Shown: positions 36,245 to 48,159 of the stretch, piece by piece
How positions within the stretch are numbered: position 1 is the stretch's first letter
How the letters are laid out: each line of letters starts with the position of its first letter
Origin: Unio delphinus
Lineage: Eukaryota; Mollusca; Bivalvia; Unionida; Unionidae
Assembly: GCA_029339505.1 (NCBI GenBank)
Contig: JAQISU010000166.1
Location: 4,492,501-4,556,500 of the forward strand
Length of the DNA stretch: 64,000 bases
Reading direction: 5' to 3'
Notes under the pieces: model-generated
Told to the model about the DNA's origin: nothing
The model's input: only the letters and a program-made list of their open reading frames with translations
Database searches by the model: none
Position numbers and translations under genes: made by a program

Positions 36245-36425
36245 CAGATATAGTCCCAGTCCATTTCGGGAGCATTTTTATCTCTCATTTTGGATGTGAT
36301 ACACTATCTAGATTTAGACATTTTTGGTTTTTGTTGATAAGTCTTTCTTCTAAGAATAGGAACAGTATATAGTCCACAGCGAGTAACAAGGCACTGCGCT
36401 GATCCGGAATTAAAATCCGTGACTC
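36245..36425 (+). repeat. R2 interspersed repeat (copy 4)
   Basis: ATATAGTCCCAGTCCATTTC, ATCTCTCATTTTGGATGTGA, GAGTAACAAGGCACTGCGCT and GATCCGGAATTAAAATCCG follow the R2 order. Confidence 0.55.
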
Positions 36426-36739
36426 AGGTTACATTATTTACAGTCGTAACTCTCAAAACATATTCAGCCACGAACTTCACGGAAGAACCGCTTTCATCTG
36501 AGGTCACATGGGAATACCCGTTTTACTGTCAAATTCGTTCCTCCAAAATGAAGATCATGTACCACGGCCAACCAAACTTTGTTTTTGTTTCATTTTTATA
36601 AATGGCAATGTGTTAAATTGGACGTACCAGCCTGTAAATTTACAAAATTCCTCAATTATTTATATAAATGTGTCATGTCAAATGTCGTGTGGTACGAATC
36701 AATCGAAAGTTAATGGTACAGAGTAAATGAATAACACTA

Positions 36740-38065
36740 GCAGTTGGGAAAAGATTGTTACAGTGGCCTTGAGCAGAACATGAATCGGTATGATGTCTAC
36801 GTCGACCTGAAAAAGGCCTTCGATGCAAACAACAGAGTCGCACTGTGTGTAGTACTAAATAAGCTTGGTTGTACCAAGATTAACCGACCTCATCCGGTCC
36901 TTTCACGATGACATGACTGAGCAGAGATTCTTTCAGATGCGAATTTCCCCATATCTAACGGCGTATAACAAGGCTGTGTACTCGCTCCGGCACTCAACAT
37001 TTTCACATGGATACTGCTCCATGCCATCCATGACCTTGACATCTACAGATATCGCCTGGATGGATCACTGTTCGACCCCCATCACCTAGCTGCAAAACCC
37101 CCAAGACGCTTGAAAGACTCATCACTGAAGAACTCTTCGCAGATGACTGCATTCATGGCCCATAAAGAGAAGCACCTACAGGCAATTATGGACAGGTTTT
37201 CTGAAGACTCTAACCTATATGGACTCGCAATCAGCCAAAGAAAGATGGATGTCCTCTTTCAGCCCTTCGCACTCAGCTGAAGAATGTGGATTGCAATTTC
37301 CTAGGCAGCACAATATCCAGTGATGGTTCTCTGGACAAAGATCACTGCGAGGATCCAAAAAGCCAGTCAAACACTTGGACGACTCCGAACCAAAGACTTG
37401 CAGCACAAGGAAATAGCCTTTCAACATAAACGAAGGCGTACAATGCAGTTGTCATCACATCTATCTAGATGGCTGTGAAATGTGGACTGTACCGAAGACA
37501 TCAGTCAGTTGGAACAATTCCACCAGCGCTCCCTGAGAGCCATCATGCGGATTAAAAGGCAGGACCGGATCACCAACCAGGAAGACCTTGATAGAGCCAA
37601 CACAACAAGCATCGAAGACAAACTATCCAGGCCCAGCAACGTTGGACTGGACAGGTCATAAGCATGAATCAAAACTGAATCTCAAGGCAGCTGTTCTTTG
37701 TCGAGCTATCCCAGGGCAACCGAAACCAAGGCCACCCTCTCCAGAGGTACTAAAAGCAATCCCGAAACGCATATTAAATGCGCACATTCAACCACACCAG
37801 CTCGAGCGCGCTGCTTCAGACAGAAGTCACTGGCAGGCCATGACCAGAAAAGCCAGTTCCACCTCCGAGGTTGATCGCGTATTGCTGTAGCTCGTGAGAG
37901 ACGTCACAGGGCTGTGTCCCTGCCACCCACAACCACCGGTGTCCATGCCCCACCTGTAACCGCCGGGATGCATCGAAATTGGACTCCGGAGCCACATGCG
38001 CGTCCACCGTCGATGAGATTAACAAATTTGTCTTCCTCGGCTCGAGAGACTACCATAAAGAATGT
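36740..38065 (+). pseudogene. RTE-like LINE reverse transcriptase relic
   Basis: Frame-broken plus-strand remnants of a non-LTR reverse transcriptase. From 36759: LEQNMNRYDVYVDLKKAFDA, which holds the first catalytic Asp block (VDLxKAFD). Then SNGV-stop-QGCVLAP near 36955-36990 is the usual NGVxQGCVLAP block with a stop in it. LFADDC at 37133-37150 is the catalytic FADD box. Further on come QAIMDRFSEDSNLYGLAISQ and KMDVLFQP. After the RT domain, GCEMWTVPKTSVSWNNSTS-like sequence and the RIKRQDRITNQEDL block near 37550 fit the post-RT region of this LINE type, and CPTCNRRDAS near 37940 fits its terminal Cys-rich motif. Many frameshifts and stops; there is no endonuclease part. It is the 5'-truncated 3' portion of an old insertion. 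The clade name is an inference from motif style. Confidence 0.8.
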
Positions 38066-39474
38066 TAGAATGCCATACAATAATATTTCGTAATATGAAC
38101 GAGTTCAAATTCAGTTGTCTGCAATGGAAATCATTTAGAGTAAGAGTTTATGCATTTCTTCTGAAAATGTATGATACCCGTCTTAAATGATTTTTATCAT
38201 TTATGCTGACGATTTATTTTTCTATGTCTTAAAATATGTCAATGAATCGCGTAGTTAAGACAAGGAGTGAATCCTGATAATTCATGTGTAATTATGTTGT
38301 GAATTTTCTTCAACCTGAAATCGAGTAAAGCATTCCACTGGCACAGTCCAGCTAGTAAAATTATAGCCAGAGCGGGACATCAACTATATGTGAAGTTTGG
38401 TATAAGCTTAGTAGGAATACGAGAGCAACTAGAAAGACATAAATACACCATTAATGGGTCTATGCCTTGGCACCAGCAGTTGTTTGTAAAGGATCAAAAT
38501 CACCAGGTATTGCTATCATGCCGGCAATCAGAGTTCTATCAGTCACTTGACAAAAGATCAAATTTGTTCATCATAATAAAAAAAAACAACTGGTTAAATG
38601 TATTTGGCATACTTTAGTAACTCTATTTGTGAAAGTGAATCATTCACATGCCATGCTTGATTTCATTTTGGTTTATTTAGTTGATTAATTTGTTGTCTAT
38701 TTAAAAAGGCTCGTGTTAATCTATTATATATCTCCGCTCAGATCTGTTATTTCATCCGTTAATGTCGCATGTTTTTGTTTACTCTATCCGAGTCATAACA
38801 CCGTTGTATGATCATATCTTAGATAACGATAAACAAAAACCATAAGGAGTGGAAGAGATCACACCTCCGCCGATGTATGTATGGTTTAAGGACACATCAG
38901 CACATTCATGGTTATAGTGACGATTACTAGTTAATTTGCAGAAATTATAGGTAAAGGTGGCAGACACAATCCGTTTGAAAAATACATCCTTCGAAGTAAA
39001 CAAACTTTTTTCCTGCAAGATAAATTATGCAAATATTAAGCTCTTCGTTGTCTTTGAAAGATATATAAAACAAAATAAAGATAAAAGGAAAAAAGGATTA
39101 CCCAATTTATAGAGTTGAAATCTGTTATACAAACCGCGTTCTTTTTCTCATCATCAAAACTTTAGTCACATTTTAAAACGTCTTTCTCATAAAATGGAAT
39201 TTGATATACTCTCAAAGACCGTCTTCCACTGTAAGTGGATGCCCTCTGGTCAAGGGTCATTCTACTGACGGAATGCATGGAGAAAGCAACGATACTGATC
39301 AAGTTAATACAAACCGGGCACTGTTAAATTAAAAGGATGTAAACCTGTGGCTGATGGTAAATTTCCATTGCACCATTATGATGAAGGTCATGAAATTTAA
39401 CGTGTTTGACACTACACTGAAAATACAATATTTTATGAACGCTCGAAGCAAACCGCATACTGGTGAAGGAGTTT
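38066..39474. other. No recognisable gene
   Basis: Intron sequence. Nothing beyond short open frames was seen on either strand. Confidence 0.45.
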
Positions 39475-40050
39475 CATCTAACCCTTGTTGTCACCCCATA
39501 GTTTATATTTGGACATTTATGTTGGGGTATAGAATCAGAGTCCATTCCCTATCGAAAAGTTGGTTTGGTGTCTGCATGTGGGTAGCCCCTTACCAGCCGG
39601 CCCAGAAGTCCTACAATGTTTTTGGGTTGGTTTCTTTTAGTGCTATGTCTTATTATACAAAAACTGGCTTGTATAGAGTGTTGCGGTGTAGTAGGTTGCG
39701 AGAGTGGTGTAGTCACATTACTACGAATGCAAATGGACATATCCAGGTCAAATTTCAGTAATGATGTACTTTCGTCTCGTCTGTCAGCGGATTAAAGAAG
39801 ACGTTACGAATGCTATGATCGCAATATCTGAGAAAAAAAAAACCTATTCCTATCTATTTCATGCAGGTGTATCTCAATGAATGGTGACTAAAGTTTGCAG
39901 GATCGGATAGTAAGCGGCTATCATATGCCGACACAAATGGTTTCGGCGAATTCCAAATTTTCGATAGGAAATGGACTCGGATCCTGCATCCCAACATAAA
40001 TGTCCACATAAAAAAAATGGGATGGCAGAGGCAAGAGGAAATTCGGACTG
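39475..40050. mobile_element. Foldback / MITE-like element, arms about 130 bp
   Basis: The left arm (about 39475-39600) and the reverse complement of the right arm (about 39905-40050) share long blocks: GGACATTTATGTTGGG, then GAGTCCATTTCCTATCGAAA against GAGTCCATTCCCTATCGAAA, with further similarity inward. The two arms are separated by about 300 bp. A long imperfect inverted repeat of this kind is typical of foldback elements or MITEs. No transposase, and exact ends and TSD could not be fixed. Open frames on both strands result from the arms. Confidence 0.65.
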
Positions 40051-41185
40051 TGCGCATACATACACACTTTTATGTCGCATACATTATGGAACGGCAGAAT
40101 TGATTACATTATCTGAGGTTTAAACATCTTTGAGCGATATTTGTTAACTGCCCTATACAAATAGTGTACGTTGCGCGGATCTTAAAAGCAGTCGACAATG
40201 TAAACTGACGCTTATCTCAATGACCTAGTGGTGAACACCGATCATCCCGGGTACATTTTCTGTCAACTGGGATATACTATTACCGCCAAACTTGTATACC
40301 TGCATTTTTGCTTTTATGACAATAAAGTTCTTCACGCATAAGACAGACTCTTGTTGCGAAAATGTAACAAACGGAACAGTCTTTGAATGGTGCGGTCAAC
40401 TAATGCACAGATGAGAATTTATGGCATGGGCAGTTATTTTCCATGGTAAAGCCTGACAATTTAATTTTCGGTAAAGTGGCGAGGGCACGGACTAGGCTAT
40501 TTATTTTTCAATTTCTTGCTCTCAAATAGCTTGAAAACAAAAATGATATTTTAATTTATACCAACCGAAATAAATATTAAAATCCATAACAAAAATAATA
40601 ACAAAAATAATTATCTTTAGACAGAAGAAAAGAAAAAGGTATCCGTAAAATAAAATTCGACACCACCCTCCATCCGAAACTTAAATGCTCGCTCCCTTAG
40701 GTCCATCAAAAAGGAAAGAGCACAGTTTAACAAGTTGTCTTGTTAGTCTGGTGTTGTAACAACACGTGGGCTAGTATCGTTGCTTATAATTTATCCTTTA
40801 TACATACATATATATATAATTTGATACCCATATTTTGGTCAGGCATTCGACTGTATCCCTATCCAAAGTTTGACATTTAACGAATGCCATGCCATTTTGC
40901 CACGCTACCGCTCCACATGGCCCTGATCGCGTCCGCTTACTATGGCATTAAAAACCGTTGAATTGAAGAATGTCCTCTCACTGATTAAAAGAAAATTTTC
41001 TCCTGCATTTATTTCTAACTTTTCAATTGGCCAATCAGAAGACAGTATTGCATTAATGGCCATGTTGAGCGTGGGGGAATGGTCTGGTATTAATTAAATG
41101 TATGAATAGTAAGCCAAACTTCGGAGTCAAATGCCTGAACTAAAACATCAATACCAAATGTATAACCTACGCGAAATAGGTCAAG
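40051..41185. other. No recognisable gene
   Basis: Intron sequence, including an AT-rich stretch at 40500-40620. No exon or element was recognised. Confidence 0.45.
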
Positions 41186-41470
41186 CGATAATTGGGATTA
41201 TTTTAAACGTAGCTTTAAAAAAATCAGCCATATAGATACGATTTCTGCATTATGGCATTTTATAGTGATGTCTAGCATTGGGGCATCATGCCGCAGACAT
41301 GTAGCATGATGCCCCACCCAGTCACATTATCTTGATACCAGGCCAACCAGTCCTAACACTAACCTCTTAATGCTAAACGACAAAGTCTTTGGTATGATTC
41401 AGCCGGGGCTCGAACCCACGAACTCATGCTTCCAAGGCGGACGCTCTAACCACCAGGACACCGGAGTGGT
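41186..41470 (-). mobile_element. SINE S2, full-length copy
   Basis: On the minus strand the head TCCGGTGTCCTGGTGGTTAG, then AGCGTCCGCCTTGGAAGC and GGGTTCGAGCCCCGGC, is a clear tRNA-like sequence with A and B boxes; the anticodon position reads TGG. A central part follows with AAGATAATGTGACTGGGTGG and GGCATCATGCTACATGTC, and the 3' end is CAATGCTAGACATCACTATA through AAAGCTACGTTTAAAAT. The central stretch looks like one of the conserved SINE domains known from molluscs, but I cannot name it with certainty. It is not a functional tRNA gene. Confidence 0.75.
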
Positions 41471-42177
41471 TTGCGCGAGAAAGGAAATAAGTTTCCTTTC
41501 TTGTAGTTATTGTTTAGTACCTGTATGAAAGGTAACTTGTAAACAACGATACAAGTCACTGTGATCAAGAAATGCTGCCCCACTCCTCTAAGCAAAACTT
41601 AAAACGTCTGGAGCACTCTCCCGATGAAAACTCTGATGGAAAATTTGGGCTCTTGCTCGACCTAGGCAACTACACCACCCACCCACCCCGTCTTCTTATT
41701 CAACAAGTTTATGAAGTGGAGAAATGGGTCCCTTGCAATTGCAGTAGGTGTGAGCAATTAGGAGAGGGGGTAGTTACTGTTTGAGTTTTGAGGTTTGCCT
41801 TACAAACGAATCTAGATGTCAACAACAAAATGTAATAACAATAATTACGTGCACAACTATCAGTAGCCAATGGAGAACATGCCTCGTGTTAAATATCACT
41901 GCGTTTTATTGTAAACATTTTTACATGAGAGTAAAGTCTTTGCCAACTATGACAATCATGTTTTGTACACGCAGACATGTGACGCAGTAAAACTTGATAC
42001 GGAAAAAGATTGACCTGCTTGTTGATAAACCTAAAGCTTATCTTTTGTACAATATCTAACCGAACCTACATAGATAGACGCCAATAACTCCAGATGTTTA
42101 CAGCTCCAGAATATCAATTCATTTTCTGATTTATTTATGTCAGGCTTATCTCTGGGATATTTGGCGTAAAATTACCA
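41471..42177. other. No gene recognised
   Basis: A plus-strand open frame of 70 codons at 41572-41784 contains a CNCSRCEQLGE motif but no family could be assigned, and there is no supporting splice context. Confidence 0.4.
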
Positions 42178-42258
<81 letters not shown>

Positions 42259-42451
42259 TATATATATATATAGATATATATATAGATATATATATATAGA
42301 TATATATATATAGATAGATATAGATAGATAGATATATATAGATATATATATATATAGATATATATATAGATAGATATATATATATATATAGATATAGATA
42401 GATATATATATATATATAGATAGATATATATAGATATAGATAGATATAGAT

Positions 42452-42498
<47 letters not shown>

Positions 42499-42501
42499 TA
42501 T

Positions 42502-42554
<53 letters not shown>

Positions 42555-42594
42555 TCTAGATATAGATCTAGATATATATATATATATATATATA
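42178..42594. repeat. Long (TA)n / (GATA)n microsatellite, 417 bp
   Basis: Pure TA at both ends, with irregular GA interruptions giving TAGATA and GATAGATA runs in the middle, and AGATCTAGATATAGATCTAG near 42551-42570. It is self-complementary along its length, so copy number may be misassembled. The long open frames on the minus strand (Tyr-Ile repeats) are spurious. Confidence 0.95.
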
Positions 42595-43134
42595 CCGTTA
42601 AATAAGTTATTTCCATCAAGCAGGACTTGTAATATTTCATTTGAAAACATAATGGACATTACACTGTTTAATTTGGGCATACGACTTCAAATGAGACAAC
42701 AGACACCTGTAATGAATTTCAAGCACAGGTAGTGCTAGAGTACATGGTGGTAATTGCTGATAGGTAAGAAATAATTATTATATAACTGTCGCCAGGTCAC
42801 TTATTTGTGTTCATTTCTTAGCTTCACTTTAAAATGACAAATTCCAAAACACTAAGCCCTATAAACGTACACGAATTCTCACCATTGTGGTCATGCACTC
42901 CAAACACAATATGGTCACATCTTGTGTTGTTGCGGGCGTGTAATTATGGCATATATCGGCACTTGTATACTTGTTGAACTGGTCGGTTAGAAAATTATTG
43001 ATGTTTTTAGTCTTAGTACTACTGGGTTGTTCCATAGGCGCTTTTACATAGGGGCACAAGAGAGGGCATAGGCATTTCTCCTCATGTCACATCTAAACAA
43101 GTTTTGGCCGCCTTCAGTAAAACTTAATTGCTGA

Positions 43135-43360
43135 CCACTACATATCTGTTCCAGTCCCACCCCACTCCTGAAATTAATTCAGCTGGCGCATCTGGTTTGT
43201 TCTGTTGTTGGCTTAATCATATATTTAACAAATTATTGCCTATTGGATACATCATAGCGACAAAATGAAAAATCATTGTCATTGCAGTTGACCCTGGCTG
43301 ATAGGTATTGAACACGCAACCCTTAAGTTGCAAGTGTAACGCTCCACCAACTGAACTACC
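43135..43360 (-). mobile_element. tRNA-derived SINE relic, third type
   Basis: On the minus strand TGGTAGTTCAGTTGGTGGAG (43354 down) and CGTGTTCAATACCTATCAGC resemble A and B boxes of a tRNA, followed by a worn body with TCATTTTGTCGCTATGATGT and ending near GGAGTGGGGTGGGACTG. The match to either S1 or S2 is partial. Class assignment rests on the tRNA-like head. Confidence 0.45.
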
Positions 43361-43652
43361 ACAATGCTTTAAAAACTAATTTTAAAAAATTAAAATAAAA
43401 TATAAAAAAACAACCTTAGATTGGTATTTTTGTGACAGTTATTTAAAATTTATTCACTTATTTCTAATTAATATAATGCAATCTATTCACTACCCGCAAT
43501 TCAAATGCGTTATCATTGTACACGTTTTCCCTCTTCCCATTCTTAGTCACATAATACCATGAAACGAACGTGTTAAATGGATGTAGACACCTGTTCCGTG
43601 AAGCAACACAACGCGGACCTAGCGATACTTTTACTATCGTTATTGTACTTAC

Positions 43653-43746
43653 AGTCATACGCATATCTTGCTTGCTCGCTACCATCCACTGCGATAACAA
43701 CAATCCTTTCTCCCTCTGCAGCTTTCTGTGTTTCACTTGAAGCCAT
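43653..43746 (-). CDS. Universal stress protein gene B, exon 1 (start)
   Basis: The ATG is at 43746-43744 in a good Kozak context (CAAAATGG). The exon encodes 31 residues, beginning MASSETQKAAEGERIVVIAV and continuing DGSEQARYAYD, then one base of a split codon, and ends at a donor, GTAAGTACA. The IVVIAVDGSE motif is the first beta strand of the Usp fold, whose Asp contacts the adenine of bound nucleotide, and the following helix starts at SEQARYAYD. The expected next residues, a hydrophobic pair then VDNVHK, are exactly what the exon at 3430-3525 supplies in matching phase. USPs are small stress-linked ATP-binding proteins. Upstream (43747-43900) I saw no clear TATA box; a TCAGT initiator-like site lies near 43773. 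The gene runs leftward, in the same direction as gene A, whose 3' end is 11.6 kb upstream. Confidence 0.85.
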
Positions 43747-44241
43747 TTTGAGTACTTCTCCTCGTTTTGTAGGTCAACTGACTGAGTGTGCAATACAAGT
43801 CCTCTCAGTAAAATAGGTACATGTAATAGAGTTATCTCGCATGCCACCAGCTGTTTGGGGATCCTTATGGGGTAAATCAATAATTTACACTCATAGGAAG
43901 GATAAACACATTTGAATCTATGTCGGGAGCCAGTAGGTTAATATCTTGTCTTTTATGGATGTTCATCACAAAAAGGGTCATTGAAGGGACAAAAAGTCCA
44001 GCGTAGGCAGCAAGTACACGTTTTGAAATTGAAAATTTCATGAATGTCATCATAACTTTTATAATATTTTATAAAGTAAGAAAAATTAATACATTCACTT
44101 ACTGTTGTATGACGTGTTTACAGCCCGCTTGAAAAGTTATAATTCATGTAGCAAAAAGAAAATTGCAGAGTGTGCTAAAATAATTAACGTAGTTAGCCAA
44201 TCGAAACTCGGGAATGTATCATATGTAGGAATTGAATATTT

Positions 44242-44243
<2 letters not shown>

Positions 44244-44281
<38 letters not shown>
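44244..44281. repeat. (CA)n microsatellite
   Basis: About 19 CA units. Confidence 0.96.
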
Positions 44282-44283
<2 letters not shown>

Positions 44284-44592
44284 TGCAGTTCTGAACAGAC
44301 AAGGCGAATACTGTGTATCTGTCTTTCGTGAAAAACACAAAGTAAATAAATAAGTAAATAAAGACTACGTAATAAAGTGTGTGATAAGATCCAATTTATT
44401 TTGCCTGTTAACGTTTTGAGATATAAAATGTAAGCTAGTGTTACTGGGAGTTATTAATCATTTTGTGTATATTTTGAGTTGTACAAAACTATCATGACGC
44501 AGACAGGTTTTTTCCCCCACACAATTACCAACTTAAAGTCAGTATGGCACGAGCAAGGTTAATAGCAATTCGAACTTAGTAACCTGTCTGGT

Positions 44593-44830
44593 GTAGGGTT
44601 TAACGCCATTTTTCAGCACACGATAGGCTATACATGGCGGCCAGTATTAATGGTGGAGGAAGAACCCAGGGAAACCCCCAAGAAAGAACCACCGATGCAC
44701 GAGAAACTACTGGCAAGCTTTCTCACATACCCACATTGGCCGAATCTGAGACTCGAACCCATGCAGACAGGTGATATGGCAGTGATCCGTAACGGAGAGC
44801 GCTTTTGACCACTCGTCCACTCGGGGCCCC
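44593..44830 (-). mobile_element. SINE S1 copy, minus strand
   Basis: The minus strand reads GGGGCCCCGAGTGGACGAGT, GGGTTCGAGTCTCAGATTCG, AAGCTTGCCAGTAGTTTCTC, GTATAGCCTATCGTGTGCTG and AAAAATGGCGTTAAACCCTA. It is nearly intact. The A-rich tail is missing and no TSD was found. Confidence 0.85.
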
Positions 44831-45584
44831 TTCGCGCCATGTACGAGTATATAAGAATTTAATTGATCAGTATAGGCACATCCCATGATGCCTTGACTGA
44901 ATGGGGTCTCCTTCACAGAAATGTGCCTAATTAACATTTGAGCCCACCTCCGTAAATAAGGTAGACTCGTGTATTGGGGAATACGAAGAAAATTCAAAAC
45001 TCAAACTCAAAATCGAGCTTTGCCAAGTCAAAACAGACTGATTGTGTGTCTTAGAAATGCGCACAAATAAACTTCCCAGTAAAATTAAAATCCGTAATAT
45101 ACGAGTCGATATTAGTAAGTAAAGTGGTCCTGTTTATTTGGGATTCCGACAAAAAGCATATCTGGACTTAATGGCGGATTTGCTTAGGTTTAGGTAAACT
45201 ACTTGGTCATTACACCTTGTTTTTTCTGGCCGTATGACTTCCAGTAAGCACATCAGAAACTATACATTGTAATTAACCCTTGCTAGTATGCCTGCTTAGA
45301 TAACAGTAATTTAATTACAATTGGATATAAATATTTAATCTAACTATATTTTATTTGTGAGTCTCTGAAACTTCATCAGAAAATGAGAAACACTAAAAGA
45401 TTTTAAACAAGTTGACACAATCCTTATAAATGTAGATGACAGCACATTTTTTAAAAATTCAAAACAGTGGTTTCTGATGCGTAACTTCAACTTTACACAT
45501 ACATGTTAAGCGAATTATGTATTTGTGTGTATAAAAGAGGTTATCGTTTGGACGTTACCCGTTTAAAATGGACGTATCGGGTGC

Positions 45585-45690
45585 TAGAACTGGGGCATCA
45601 TGCCGCAAACATGTAGCATCATGTGCCACCCAATCACATTATCCTGACACTAGGGCGACCAGTCCTGATACTAACTGTCACGGAATTGTA
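45585..45690 (-). mobile_element. SINE S2, central fragment
   Basis: Shares GGGGCATCATGCCGC, ACATGTAGCATCATG, CACATTATC and CGACCAGTCCTGA (plus-strand reading) with 41262-41370. Head and 3' tail are absent or unrecognisable. Confidence 0.65.
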
Positions 45691-46264
45691 TGCATCCTTT
45701 TATTTATTAAATACTTGTACTCGGATATATTTTTGTGTACAACGATACCCGAGGGTGATATCTATATTTATATTGTACAATATTTCGAAATATTGAGTTC
45801 GGTTCATCCTATGCCGCACGTGCGAAGTGCTTTCGATGGGAAGAACCGAATGCTACCAGTGCACAGACGATAGCTGTATATAAATGTCTCACCGTGGGTA
45901 AAAATATTTACAATACGGAACGTCTGGTCAGTGAGTCTACTTAAATGACTTGGAAACGACATGAAAATTGAAAGAACAAAGATTATTATTTGAAAACCAC
46001 TTGGACATGCACAATGAAACAAACGTGTTCTTGTGTTTTCATTTTGAAATCTTGAGGACCTGGAGAATTTGACTACGGGGAAATAGGAATGGATATGCGA
46101 GTGATCTAGACCTTTTGCTGGCACTACGACTGAAAAATCCCTGAATATCTGGAAAAAAATCTCTTTGGACAATAGTAGAACGTATGTGAACTTAAAAAAG
46201 ACCTGAACATAATTATCAATGGACAATCTAAACATTAAACATTTTAATATATAAACATTAAACA

Positions 46265-46268
46265 TTAT

Positions 46269-46349
<81 letters not shown>
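46265..46349. repeat. (TA)n microsatellite
   Basis: Begins with four TATATC units and then runs as pure TA for about 60 bp. Confidence 0.95.
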
Positions 46350-46350
<1 letters not shown>

Positions 46351-48159
46351 CGAATTGATTATCAAACTTAAAATTTCGTCTACGAAAATCGACTATAAAC
46401 TGCGCTGAACTTATATGACAAAAAACATGCAGCAGGAGACACCATGAGCAACGCCTACTGGTGTGTGCCGGGTGCAAGTTCTGCACGGTCATTAACCATT
46501 TGACTTGGATTTGAACTTAATGCTAAGCAAAAATATACTATTACCTTGCTATTTACCAGTGCTACAACTTGAAATGAAATATATAATCTTGAATTATGAT
46601 GTACAAAATTATATACTACAGATAACAAATTCGAATTTTCTTAATTAATGAATATACTGAACTTAATTGTTGTAATATTTATATAAATGGCATTTTGTAC
46701 CTACTTCTCTACAATTATCGAATTAATATATAATTGAATATAATAGGAAACCTTAAGCTATCAACAACAATCTATATAAACAAATACTTATATTTACAGA
46801 CACTGAACTGCTTTTATAAATAAATTGTAACTTAATAAAAACTGAAATTAAATTTGACCAATACAAAGCCAGTCCAAAAAAAACTACAACAAAGGGTAGT
46901 ACAATACAATGTAGCAACATGGACAACAGCATTTCACTGGACACAATATATATACTGGCCTGGGTGACTGGGTCACTTAATTAAATAACTCTAGGACCAG
47001 CCAGGGTTGAGAAGTAGAGGTACACTAGTTAGGGAGTTATAAAAGCCTTATCCAAATTATTAAAAAATGAACTTCTAATAAACTAATAACAAACATACTA
47101 TGGGGAAAACAAAGAAACATAAAATTTATTAACTTTCGATACAGGTGGTGGTGGTGGGGGGTCTGTCAAATGATGTTAATCTGAGACGGACCACATCAAT
47201 AAATTAAAGGACTTGCAATTTTTCAGCTGTTGAGTTGAGTTGTAACTAGTGTACTACCACGTGTATATGTTCAATGTATATTCGGTCTACGTGGTATAAT
47301 GCAGATATTTTCTGTTTTTGTTTGACTTAGCAAGAGATTTTTACGAACAATAAAAGTTTAATTTTTAAGAAACGTTTAGTACAGTAGTGTTCTTATTGGG
47401 CACGGTTCAGTGTATTGTTTTGTAATTATTGTGCAGATAATGTAATCTGTATACCTTATCGTATGTAATGTCATTACGTCTTATCATGTACACGGCGTTA
47501 GATATATTTTCGGCTGAATAGTGACCAGAGTGACTTTAGTGATCGGAGTCGATGTGGTATCGGATGCAGAGCTAACTCTGAAGTCCATCATACCGGCTGT
47601 GAAGCATAATCATAAGAGCTGTACAGCTCAATAGTGTTGCTGTTCGAGTAGCAGGTGATTGTGAATGATGGGTGCTGATTGATTGATTGACAAAGATGGA
47701 ATACTGAAGGCTTGATTGACCAGTGTGACTGGTAGCATGAGTAGGCTGGTGACGAAGTGTACAACTCCATACATATCATCTTGTAGCCTTGGGCTAATTT
47801 TGGGGGTTCGTTAAACCCAATGGTTTAAGGGCGGTAAAGCTAAGTTGTATATCTTTTCCATTTTGTTTACATAATTACAGTATTTGAGTGAATACATTTT
47901 ACTTTACGAGTAAAATTTAATTTTTACTGTTTGAGTAAAACGCATCATTCTTTTCGTGGTTATATCACTGTGAATCATTCACCCCTTGTCTTTGTACTGT
48001 TCAAGGTCATTTATTTGTATTTTCGTTATTAAGTCTGTACGTTTTATAATTAATTAATCCAATATCTGGATCATATTAACGCACTAATTATTTAAAATTT
48101 GTATTAAATCATTTGTCACGAAACAGCGTATTTGTATCAACATCAGTTAGGTTGCCGTG

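Larger units (their letters stand above)
3526..43652 (-). other. Intron 1 of USP gene B, about 40.1 kb
   Basis: The interval between the donor after exon 1 (GTAAGTACA from 43652 down) and the acceptor before exon 2 (TTTTTTCAG, ending at 3526). Both sites are phase 1, so the join is in frame. I found no other USP-like exon on the minus strand between them. The intron holds most of the transposable elements described here. The pairing of the two exons is inferred from phase and family fit; the alternative is that they belong to two different USP genes with missing or unseen exons. Confidence 0.65.

Noticed and set aside
41395..41470. Possible tRNA gene on the minus strand with TGG at the anticodon position
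   Set aside because: It is the head of SINE S2; related sequence at 48160-48300 and shared central and 3' parts show a repeat family.
41572..41784. 70-codon frame with a CNCSRCEQ motif as a possible zinc-binding exon
   Set aside because: The Cys pattern is too short to assign, and I saw no flanking acceptor and donor in the matching phase.
42135..42680. Long minus-strand open frames of Tyr-Ile repeats
   Set aside because: They only translate the TA/GATA microsatellite and have no family, start context or splice support.
43577..43816. Plus-strand 79-codon frame
   Set aside because: It is antisense to USP gene B exon 1.
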